A stretch of 64,000 nt of DNA from Aureobasidium sp. EXF-3400. Taxonomy: Eukaryota > Ascomycota > Dothideomycetes > Dothideales > Saccotheciaceae. The position numbers and the translations under genes were made by a program. Location of the stretch: the NCBI GenBank assembly GCA_024195585.1, contig SWBL01000254.1, forward strand, positions 1-64,000. The letters run 5' to 3'. Shown here in pieces: positions 1-9,310 of the stretch. Position 1 is the first letter of the stretch; the number at the start of each line of letters is the position of its first letter. Under the pieces are notes generated by a model. It made no database searches. It saw only the letters and a list, made by a program, of their open reading frames with translations, and had not been told where the DNA came from.

Positions 1-1161
1 CTGGGCATCCCGTCCGCTCTGCCATACATAAGCAGTTGAACGGCAGATTAGTACTACGGTGGGTGACCACGTGGGAATCCCTGCTGCTGTATGTTTTGTA
101 TCTTCTGCTTCCTTTTTGGTCGTTGCGTTCATAAAGTACAGCTCTCCTCTGATGAATATTTGTAGTTATTCGTCGCGAGCTGGATGGTGCAACAGCATTT
201 TGTGGCTCGAAACTTCGGTAACATCAAGAGTAATCGAAGAAAAGCAGTCACGGACTCGAGCGCGCAAGCTCACACCGAAGTAGTTTTTCTCCAGAAACTG
301 CAAGGAAACAAGAGACGATCGAGTGCTGTTGACAAGGAAGAAGAGTGGCTGGTCTGGTTACGTCAATCGGGCGAAGCTTTCCCCTCGAAAGCTTGTGTAT
401 TTCCATGATTCTCGGCATTGTTTTCGACCACTGCCCTCTCAATCCACCGGCCCTTGACAGCCTTTTTATTTCTCAATTATTCATTGTTCAGCTTTTGCGG
501 TATCGCTCAATGATCTGTCTCCTTTGCTTCGGACTCCGCCGCTTCCAGCACATCAAGCTGGGATTGTGCAGGAACACATTACGTGTGTTGCTGACTTGTT
601 GACTTCGTGGTGTCTGGAAGACTACCTATGTGGCTAGCGAGCGCGCATTCTTCCTTCCGTGATAACCGTTTACCCCGAGATGAAAATGGAGACCCCCCGG
701 AATTCGTTAAAAGGCCTCGGCTGCTGCCTCGCCAATTCACAATCAAGGGTAAGGCCGTATTGCGGTCGTATTCGCTCACAGAAAGGCCATATCTTGCAAA
801 TCCAAGCTCCAGCGGCATTGTAAAGACCCCGACACGATTGGTTATGTACAAGTCTGTCAATCGAAAGACGGGTCGCATGGAATCGCTTCTGAATCGACTA
901 GAGACACTCACGGAATCGCGGCTCGAGAAGCCGGTTCTGACGACAACCTGGATATGAGCATCTTCCAAATCCGTCACGACATCTGTGTAGATCACTGCTA
1001 GCTCATTCAGTGGTACCATGAACCTGGACATAGCATAGCTTTGACTCTGCCAGCCATGTCGACATAGAGGCTATACGATGTGCTTTTAACCGGAAAGTGT
1101 GTATATATACCACGCTCGAATGTTGATCTCCTACAGAATCTCAATTATCTTCGAGTCAACC
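1..1161. other. Gene-poor 5' flank of the GH1 gene
   Basis: No gene can be assigned with confidence. An ATG-started minus-strand frame of 150 codons (579-1031) overlaps a plus-strand open frame of 116 codons (607-957) that has no ATG at its start; neither resembles a family I recognise and they are mutually exclusive. The last 150 bp is the promoter and leader of the beta-glucosidase gene. Confidence 0.5.
1101..1110 (+). promoter_or_regulatory. TATA-like box upstream of the GH1 gene
   Basis: The string gtatatatac lies about 50 bp before the chosen ATG at 1162. It is a good match to a TATA element, but it is close to the start codon, which would imply a very short leader. Confidence 0.35.
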
Positions 1162-2943
1162 ATGCTGGAACTAGCCTTTTTCCTTGGATTGGCAGCTGCC
1201 GCTCCAGGCTTTTCTGCCAATGCTACCTCTATGCCCGCAACCATTCCTTCGGAGGCCATTACCCTGTCTCTCTCCTCTCTTTCAAACTACACCTACACAG
1301 AATACCCTTCGCAGACTGCCACTCCGACTACAAGCGGCCAGTCTCTCCCGACTGACTACTCTGAACAAGCATGGTCAGCACTTTGGGACCAGGTCGGCCC
1401 TGTGTCTACAGCCTCAATAAACTACACTGTCTCGCCTACACCAGAAGCCTCTCCTGTACCGCCCCCGTACGGCTTCTCCTCACAGGTCACCACTGGCAAC
1501 CTCAGCTCCTACAAGTTCCCTTCAGACTTTGTATGGGGAATTGCCAGCGCTGCCTACCAGGTCGAGGGTGCCGCCAAAGACGAGGGTCGCGGTCCTTCAG
1601 TTTGGGATCTCTTGTCTCATCGCGTCCCTGGCTATGTCGCGGATGGCGAAACTGGCGATATCACAGATCTTGACTACTACTTGTATCCCCAGGATATCCT
1701 ACGTCTCAAAGCTTTCAACATCCCGCACTACTCGTTCACCATCTCTTGGAGCAGAATCTTCCCATTTGGACGTGGTTATGTCAACGAGCAGGGACTTGCT
1801 CACTACGACGATGTCATCCAGAGACTTGTTGAAGCTGGTATCAAGCCTATCATCACCTTGTTCCACTGGGATACACCCCTTGCTCTGATGAACGACTACA
1901 ATGGATGGGTATCCGAAGATATCCAGGCAGACTTCTTGGCATATGCTCAACTCATCATCAGCCGTTACGATAAGTACGTTCCTATTTGGATCACGGTAAA
2001 TGAGCCCCAAGTCTTCTGTGGTGATGAGTACCCTGGTTTCCCCGCAGGTTACTGGCCACAATACGGTGTTACTGGTCTTCGTGCCCAGTACTACTGTGGC
2101 CACAACGTGCTTTTATCTCACGCAGCAGTCGTGGATTGGTACAAGAACGAATTCAAGGGCACAGGTCGCATCTCCTTCAAAAACTCTGCAAACAACTACA
2201 TCGGCAACACCACCTCTGCTGCAGATACTGCGGCTGTCGCTCGCGGAAACGACTACCAGTTGGGTTGGTTCAACTCTCCCGTCTGGAAGACTGGAGACTA
2301 CCCAGCCTCGTTGAGAGATACTCTGGGCGATCTGCTTCCTCACTTCACCGCTGCCCAAAGTGCAATGATCCTTGGCTCCTGCGACTTCTTCGCCATCGAC
2401 GGATACACCACTGATGTGATTGCCGCTCTGCCCGAAGGACCCACTTCATGTGCTTCCAACTCCAGCCACCCCAACTACCCAACCTGTGTTACACAGTCCC
2501 AAGTCACCGCTTCCGGCTGGGATGTTGGCTTCGCTGCTGATCTTGGAGCTTCGTGGCTCAAGTCAGACCCTACCGGTCTCCGCACTTTCCTCAACTACCT
2601 GCAAAAGACATACACCGGACCTAAGGGCAAAGACATTGTGCTCAGTGAGTTTGGCTTTGCAGAGCCTGGCGAGAACAACTTCACCACCTTGCAGGATGCT
2701 CTCTACGATCAGCTCAGAGTCGACTACTTTGCTGGTTATCTGAACAATCTGATGGCTGCCAAGGTTGAGGATGGCGTCAACGTTACTGGTGCCATTGCTT
2801 GGGGCATCTATGACAACTTTGAGTGGAGCAGTGGATTGAGCACCAGATTCGGTCTGCAGTATGTCAACTACACCACGTTGGAGAGGTTCCCTAAGGCCTC
2901 GATGTTCACTTTCACGGACTTCTTCAAGCAACATGGTTTGTAA
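1162..2943 (+). CDS. Secreted GH1 family beta-glucosidase
   Basis: Single exon, 593 aa. Glycoside hydrolase family 1 enzymes remove glucose or related sugars from beta-glucosides by a retaining mechanism. The protein opens with a signal-peptide-like stretch (MLELAFFLGLAAAAPGFSA), then about 95 residues rich in Ser, Thr, Pro and Asn, and the GH1 barrel starts near residue 115 with FPSDFVWGIASAAYQVEG. FHWDTPLAL, the acid/base in TVNEPQ (Glu281) and the probable nucleophile in LSEFGF (Glu496) are visible. The nucleophile strand differs from the usual TENG. Many N-glycosylation sequons support secretion. I chose ATG 1162 because it places the signal peptide first; the frame runs upstream only to non-ATG codons. 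The exact substrate cannot be told from sequence. Most fungal GH1 enzymes are intracellular, so a secreted form is somewhat unusual. Confidence 0.93.
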   Translation: MLELAFFLGLAAAAPGFSANATSMPATIPSEAITLSLSSLSNYTYTEYPSQTATPTTSGQSLPTDYSEQAWSALWDQVGPVSTASINYTVSPTPEASPVPPPYGFSSQVTTGNLSSYKFPSDFVWGIASAAYQVEGAAKDEGRGPSVWDLLSHRVPGYVADGETGDITDLDYYLYPQDILRLKAFNIPHYSFTISWSRIFPFGRGYVNEQGLAHYDDVIQRLVEAGIKPIITLFHWDTPLALMNDYNGWVSEDIQADFLAYAQLIISRYDKYVPIWITVNEPQVFCGDEYPGFPAGYWPQYGVTGLRAQYYCGHNVLLSHAAVVDWYKNEFKGTGRISFKNSANNYIGNTTSAADTAAVARGNDYQLGWFNSPVWKTGDYPASLRDTLGDLLPHFTAAQSAMILGSCDFFAIDGYTTDVIAALPEGPTSCASNSSHPNYPTCVTQSQVTASGWDVGFAADLGASWLKSDPTGLRTFLNYLQKTYTGPKGKDIVLSEFGFAEPGENNFTTLQDALYDQLRVDYFAGYLNNLMAAKVEDGVNVTGAIAWGIYDNFEWSSGLSTRFGLQYVNYTTLERFPKASMFTFTDFFKQHGL

Positions 2944-3579
2944 GGGGCTAATTGTTGTATGTATCATAACGTCAGTGTGTTTATAGTCCTGATGTCTGCT
3001 GTACATAGACTCAATAATGTATTGTGTGTCAATTATCTACATCACGAAGCAAACGTAGTGCGGTCGAGACTAGATGACATGTGAGAACCTCATATGACCA
3101 TCACTCACTCCACAAGTGAAGGTCAAGTGAATCAAACCAACACTACATATACAGCAATGATCTCCTCCCCTCAAGCTGCAACCACTGCCAGTGTGTTCCA
3201 TGGCCGAGTTAGTAAGTCCTTAATCACTGGCGGAGCGGTACCTGGGTTCGATCCCCCAGGACAAGACCCACTCTTTCGCCACAACCACCTCAGTCCTTTC
3301 CCCCAGGCAGTGGTTGAGAGTCCCATTGCTGCTTTGAAAAGAAAACCCTAAATCGACAACACCTTGTAAACTCCTCTCCCTCCGAGGTCGCTGGTGTGGG
3401 TTTCTCTGGCGCTACAGTTCTTTTGCTTGAGGTTGTTGGATGTTGTAGTTTTGGTGTGTTTTGTGCGGTGGATCATTTACGTGCTGGAATCACCTTTGCT
3501 CGACTCGGGAGGTTGATATCATTGTATTGAAGCTCTGTTGTCTAGGTACTTTGTCCTGTATACCTTTCCTCGACTCCTT
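2944..3579. other. Convergent intergenic region, GH1 and AACS 3' ends
   Basis: The two flanking genes end toward each other here, so this should hold their 3' UTRs. The only structure seen is a tRNA-like stretch at about 3195-3275. No credible ORF is present. Confidence 0.6.
3195..3275 (+). other. Degenerate tRNA-like sequence (A and B box)
   Basis: An A-box-like string (tggccgagttagt) is followed about 44 nt later by a good B-box/T-arm (ctgggttcgatcccccag), which is normal tRNA spacing. The T stem pairs fully, but neither the anticodon stem nor the acceptor stem pairs, so I do not call a functional tRNA. It could be a tRNA relic or the head of an old SINE-like element. Confidence 0.3.
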
Positions 3580-5755
3580 CTAGACGTGTGTGCTCGACCA
3601 TCCCCTGTACCAATCGAGACATCCAGCATTGGCCACTGAAGCCGAAGTCTTGACATTCATACCACACAAGATCTGCTTGACCGCCGCCTCAATCTTCTTT
3701 CCATTCGTCGTGACCGGGATCTCAGGTGTCTCGTCCACAATACCAGGGACATGACGAGCACTAAGCTCTGATCTGATGACCTTCTGAATGCTCTTGACCA
3801 GATCAGTGTTGAACTTCTCCCCCTCCTTCATCTTGAGGAACAAAACCACCGTCTCATCGTCATCGGTTTCGCGGCGGCGACCAATGCACAACGCATCCTC
3901 GACCTGATCAGGGAAATGCTTGAGCAGGATATTGTAAATCTCTGCACTTCCAAACCTCACACCCGAGGGCTTGAGAATACCATCGCTGCGACCAAGCATA
4001 TACAATCCTCCAGTCTTGGGGTTGAAACGAATGAAATCGCCATGATGCCATACACCAGGGAAAGTCTCGAAGTAAGAGCTTTGGTATTTGGATTCGCCGG
4101 TAGGGCCCCAGAATTGAACGGGTTGGCAGGGAAATGGTTTTGTGCAGACGAGATCGCCGGCTGAGCCTGTGGACGTTACGTCGGCGCCTAGGTAGTCCCA
4201 GGCGCGGATGGCCATGCCGAGACCGAGGACTTGGATTTCGCCTGTGTAGACAGGAGTCAACGGGCAGGGAGCTCCAAAGAGCGAGATGATGTCTAGGAGA
4301 TAGGTCAGCTTCAATCTGCGTAGATGAGTAGAAATGATAATTACCTGTGCCACCAGTTATACTTCCCAGGTTCACTGAGCCGAACGCCCGGTACACGTAC
4401 TGGAAGGTCGAGGGTGCCAGAGGAGAACCAGTGCTGTAGATCGCTTTGAGTGTTTTCAGTGATACGTCCTGCTCTCTCGGCATGACAGACTTCTGCTCCA
4501 GGACGGATAAGTACTTGGCTGATGTGCCGAAATGTGTGATGCTCAACTCGTCGATTAACCTTGCCATGGCCAAGTCATCCGCAACAGACTTGCCGTCTGA
4601 GACATACCTGAACGGCGAGCCATCGTAGAGTACCAATGTTGCACCACTAGCAAGACCCGACACCAGCCAATGCCACATCATCCATGTACATGTCGTGAAG
4701 TAAAACAGCCTATCACCCGGCAGGATATCGCAGTGTAGGATATGCTCCTTCTTGTGCTGGATCAGGGTTCCGATCGCTCCATGAACAATACACTTCGGTG
4801 CTCCAGTTGTGCCGGAGCTGTAGAGAATGTATACTGGGTGATCAGGTGGTAGCTGAGTGAAGATGATCTCTTGCGGTGCAGTGTCTTTCTTGATGAAGCT
4901 GTCGTACGAAGTGACAATCCCTGCTAGCGATGCTGAGTCGATCTGTGTCAATACTGATGGGACCGTAGGGAAGATAACGAGTGCCTTCAAGCTGGGCAAC
5001 GAAGAACCAATCTCTTGGACTTTCGGCATGGTAGGATGAGTCTTGCCGTTGTACAAGCTGGCGTTATCTGCAAACAAGATAACGGGTTCAATTTGTGTAA
5101 GACGATCCAGAACTGCAGTCACTCCAGTATCCGGACTGATTGCCGTCCAGATGGCACCGAGTGATGTTGCAGCCAACATAGCAACAAGAGCATTGGTATG
5201 GTTGGCAACATAACCTGCGACTCTGTCTCCCGGCTTGATGTTGATTGCAAGCATGCCAGATTGGCACAGGCGGACCTTCTCGCGTAGTTCAGCCCATGTC
5301 ACTGTCTCTCTGTCAGTCTCCGTGGCTGCGATGATGGCCGGACTGTCTGCGCCAGGTGCTTGAGGTGGGAATAGTAGGTTCTCGGCAAAGTTCAACTTTG
5401 CTCCACGGAAGAAGGAAGGCCTAGGGAACATGGGAGCATCTTTTGGTAAGACCTGATTGATGTCAATGAGTGCTTCTCTAAGCGATAAACGCAAAATTCC
5501 ACCTACTTCATCGTAAGGGGCTGAAGCTCTGATGCCGGTGAACTGCCATACAGCATCCCAGAACTCAGCAGTTTCATCTATACTCCAGTTGTATAGATCG
5601 TCGTAGTCCTTCAGTTGGAGACTTTTTTCTTTGTTTACTGTCTGTAAGAACTTCCACATCTGAGTGGAGTCTGGAGCTGTGTGTCTCCATAGTTCTGATC
5701 CAAGATCCTGGCCATTGGTGCCATTAGAGTCGCTATCAACGTTCGCGTGAGGCAT
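3580..5755 (-). CDS. Acetoacetyl-CoA synthetase
   Basis: Two exons, complement(join(3580..4292,4345..5755)), 707 aa; the 52-nt intron runs from gtaatt to cctag on the minus strand and joins SITGGT to DIISLFGAP in frame. The product activates acetoacetate to acetoacetyl-CoA with ATP and CoA in the cytosol, feeding sterol and lipid synthesis or ketone use. The N-terminal region with LWRHTAPDSTQMWKFL and YNWSIDETAEFWDAVW is typical of the acetoacetyl-CoA/acetyl-CoA synthetase cap, and the AMP-binding motif YSSGTTGAPKCIVHG starts near residue 312. The C-terminal domain has the WHHGDF hinge region. Length fits the family (about 650-700 aa). The start is the first ATG, 669 bp from the divergently transcribed VWA gene. 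Confidence 0.95.
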
Positions 5756-6424
5756 GTCTTGGTTGATGATTGATTATAGAGTATACGAGAGGGTTGAAAC
5801 ACAATTGATTGTCACTCAAAGAAAATTGTTGAGATTGGACAAGTATATACTCGGGTTGTTCTCCAATGCCTCCCGACGCGGGGAAGGTTTGGAGCCGAAA
5901 ACTCCGGTGATTAGTCCTCGGCCGCAACGGAGTCCGTAAATATCACTTTCGAAACGCGCCCTGATTTCTGACAATAGCTATAAGGCTATAAGGCTATGAT
6001 CTCGCTGAGACAGGGAGAATAGTCGAGACGCGAGACACTCCGATCCAATCTTTGCCATGACAGCTGTCAGAATGGTTGGACATGAAAAAATGTTTCAATG
6101 ATAGGATAGTGATGTTTCTCAGAGGCACGCCGAGACAAAGAGGCGTAATCAAGCCGATGATGGATCCCACCCAAAGGTGCGAGTAAGCGCCGCGAGGCAC
6201 GAAGGTAGGCAGGCGCGACAGTTGGATGGATACAAATGATGGATAGCTGTTGTGGCTGAGGCTGTCACTGCCACAACAGCTTGGCGGTGCCTGACATAAT
6301 ATTAGATCGAAGCATCCTTCGTCACTTCCCTCTCTCTCTTGGTTCACAAACACCTCCGTCTTCAGAACACTCCTTCCTCTACCTCTTACAACCTACCTCA
6401 ATCTTCCAGTACCGCAATATCAAC
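5756..6424. promoter_or_regulatory. Shared divergent promoter region (AACS and VWA genes)
   Basis: This 669-bp stretch separates two divergent start codons. It contains gtatatac at 5843-5850, about 90 bp before the AACS start, and a CT-rich leader (about 6325-6424) directly before the first ATG of the VWA gene. No ORF is convincing. Confidence 0.5.
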
Positions 6425-8878
6425 ATGGGGTGAGTACAATGTCTGGCGGTGTCGAGATGACGAAGACGCGTACCCCGCGGCGGCATGGCACGTCATGGAA
6501 ACAACAAGCAGAGAGCTGAAACGAGTGTATAGTTTGGCAAGCAAGCTCGCAGCAGCTCAGGGCGGCGCACCCGGCGGTGGAGCATACGGCGGCGCACCTC
6601 CTCCAGCTTCGTACCAGCAACAGCAACAGCAAGGCGCACCGAAGCCAGGTGGCTATGTAAGTTGGACACGAGCTGACCCACCAAGCTTTGATGACGACGC
6701 ATCAGTCGGCTGACGTTGATGTGCAAAAACAGCCCGGCCAAGCGCAGTACCAAGCCTACCAACCTCAAGTGAGTCTCTCTCTGTTTCCTTGCCTCCCTTG
6801 AAACACTTGTCGCATCTTTGTCACGACTGCAAATCTTTCTGGAACCATGTCGGGCTACCAAGCATATCCTGGCGCCTCGGGCTATGGCGCTCCCCCACCG
6901 CCACCGCAACGACCTTTTGCCAACTCGCCCTTCCAGTCGCAACCTCCCACCCAAGGACAGCAAAACACTGGTGCTTATTCTTCTCCTGCTCCCTACGGCC
7001 AATCGCAACCTTCTCCCTACCCGTCTTCGCAATATCCTCAGTCATCTCAGACACCTTACGGCCAGCCTCAGCAGTCTCAAGGCTATAACCGTCCCCCTCC
7101 ACCACCTCCACCAGGACAACAGCCGCAGTATGGCCAGAGCCAATACGGTCAGCCTCCACAGTCTCCTGCGCCCTTCGGTCAGCCTCCACAATCTGCTACA
7201 CCCTTCGGCCAGAGCCAGACTCCGTTCGGCCAGAGCAAACCTCCAGCCTATGGACAAAATCAGCCTCCCTACGGCTCTGCTCAGCAAGCTCCTTATGGTC
7301 AATCTGGACAATCTCAGCCCTCGTACGGACAAAGTCAACCACCGTATGGATCACAACAGCAGCAATACGGTGGTGGACCTCCTGGATATGTTCGTGACAT
7401 CTTTGCGACATCGTGTTTTCACTGTTTCTCGCGTCTTATCTAGAAACGCTTACTGACATGAGCTTTTCATAGGGCCAGCCCCCTCAGGGACAGCAAGGCG
7501 GTTATGGCGCACCTCCCCAGCAACAGCCCCAATACGGTCAGCAGCAAGGCTACCCTCCCCAGCCTCCCCAGCAACAGCAAGGTGGATATCCTGGACAGCA
7601 GCCAGGAGGTCCTCAAGGCGGCTACGGCGCCCCTCCTTCGCAGCCCGCCGGCCCTGCTGAGATCCAGGCATACAAGCAGTCGCTCCAGCAGACCATCCAA
7701 GAAAAGGGTCTGCAGGCCTTCTACCCTCCCGGCTCGCCCATGATCGATCAGATTGCCAACAGAGCCTCGGCGCAAGTCGACCGACTGTGCCAGCAATGGC
7801 GCATCAACAAGGAAATCGGCAACGACATTGTCAAATTGGCTCTGTACGATGTTGTTCTGTACATTGATGACAGTGGCTCCATGAAGTTCGAAGAGAACGG
7901 TGAGCGCATCAAGGATCTCCAGCTTATCCTTGAACGTGTCGCAACCGCCGCTACCCTCTTCGATGACGACGGCATCTCTGTCCGCTTCATGAATGACAAC
8001 CCTCCTCAGCACATGGTCGAGCACATTAAGACTGAGCAGCAGATCCAGCAGCTCGTCCAGGGCCACAAGTTCAGCGGTCTTACCCCTATGGGTACTGAAC
8101 TCCGCAAGAAGGTCGTCGACGGCATCATTGTACCCGCCATCCGTAGCAGACAGATGCGTAAACCCATCTTGGTTATCACCGTTACAGATGGTCAGCCTGC
8201 AGGAGAGCCCACCACTGCTGTCTTTGATACAGTTCGCCAAGCCGTCCAGGAGGCCACCAACTCGCAATACGGCCGTGGAGCCATCGCATTCCAGTTCGCC
8301 CAGGTCGGCAACGACGAGAAGGCACGCGAGTTCCTTGGCAAGCTCGATGACGACCCTGTCGTTGGACAGTTGGTCGACTGCACTTCCAGTATGTCGTCCT
8401 ACATCATCTGACGCAAATTGTATGCTAATGATACCTAGACTTCGAGAACGAGTCCGCCGAGATGGCACGCGCTAACCCCCCTGTTGATCTCACTCCCGAT
8501 CTCTGGGTAAGCAATACCATCTGCAGTACAACGTGAACAGTGACTAACTCTCCCTTACAGATCCTCAAGCTGATCCTTGGTGCTATTGATCCCTCATACG
8601 ACACCAAGGATGAGAAGTCGAACCGCCCTCAGGGCGGAGCTCCTGGATACGGCGCTCCCCCTCAACAAGGCGGCTACGGTGGTCAGAACCAGTTTGCTCC
8701 ACCTCCTGGCGCCCCTCCAAGCTACGGCCAGCAGCAAGGTGGATACGGCCAACAAGGCTACCCACCCCAGCAACAGCAAGGTGGATACGGTGCTCCTCAG
8801 CAGCAGCAGGGCGGCTACCCTCCTCAACAGTATGGCCAGCAACAGGGCTATGGAGCCCCTCAGCCTCCTCGCTACTAA
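6425..8878 (+). CDS. von Willebrand A domain protein with prion-like flanks
   Basis: Proposed exons 6425..6429, 6533..6656, 6733..6768, 6937..7389, 7473..8388, 8439..8506, 8561..8878 (639 aa). The first exon is only ATGGG; splicing gives MGLASKLAAAQGGAPG. A second possible start is ATG 6847 (MSGYQAYPGASGYG), giving 614 aa; the 6847 segment cannot be joined in frame to exon 3 by any AG, so the two may be alternative N-termini. A long region of repeated PYGQ, GGYG and PPQQQ units precedes a VWA domain with a MIDAS site: DDSGSM, then Thr in SGLTPMGTEL and Asp in VTDGQP. A second Q/G/Y-rich tail follows. VWA domains bind protein partners through a metal; the partner here is unknown. Later introns have clear tactgac, gctaatg and gactaac branch sites. 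The tail repeats are also found, decayed, at 12.86 kb. Confidence 0.75.
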
Positions 8879-9271
8879 GCAGTTCACAAGGTCTTGTCTC
8901 AAAGCTGTGGTCGAAAATCACAATTAGGTTATCGAGGTAATACTGGTCTAGCCTAGGTACGATCCTAGTCGAGAAAGAGGTTAATGAAGCCTGTGTACCC
9001 TATGATCTCTTTGATATGTGTTTTCCCAACATGCGAGTGCTGCATGATGTCTTTGCAATCTCATAGAAACACACGCAAATACTGGTGGACTTTGTGCGAT
9101 CCGGACAGGTCGCGAACAACTTGAAAGAGAAGAGCAATGACTGTATAAACAAGCATCCAAAATCACGCAGAAACAGCAATGGTGATTAGAAAATTAATGC
9201 TCGAACAGAGAAGAGAAGCATGGTCAAAAGTTCAAGCACGGCAAGTATTATCAGGGACTATCAGGCACACA
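8835..9271. repeat. Direct repeat copy A (3' end of VWA gene)
   Basis: This stretch covers the last codons and the 3' flank of the VWA gene. It is matched, with many substitutions, by 12860-13257 in the same orientation. Shared islands include attaggt.atcgaggt, the segment ending ctttgat.tg, and tcgaacagagaag followed by agcacggca.gta and aggcacac. The two copies bracket the zinc-finger gene. Confidence 0.75.
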
Positions 9272-9310
9272 CTTGCTCGAGGTAGGAGTGTTTGAGGGTA
9301 GGAGCAGCCT

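Noticed and set aside
579..1031. 150-codon minus-strand ORF starting at an ATG, divergent from GH1
   Set aside because: Overlaps an equally open plus frame, has no recognised domain and no splice context; kept only as a note.
7467..8468. 333-codon open frame on the minus strand, antisense to the VWA gene
   Set aside because: It mirrors the codon pattern of the VWA exons, runs across two of their introns, and its Leu/Arg-rich product resembles no family.
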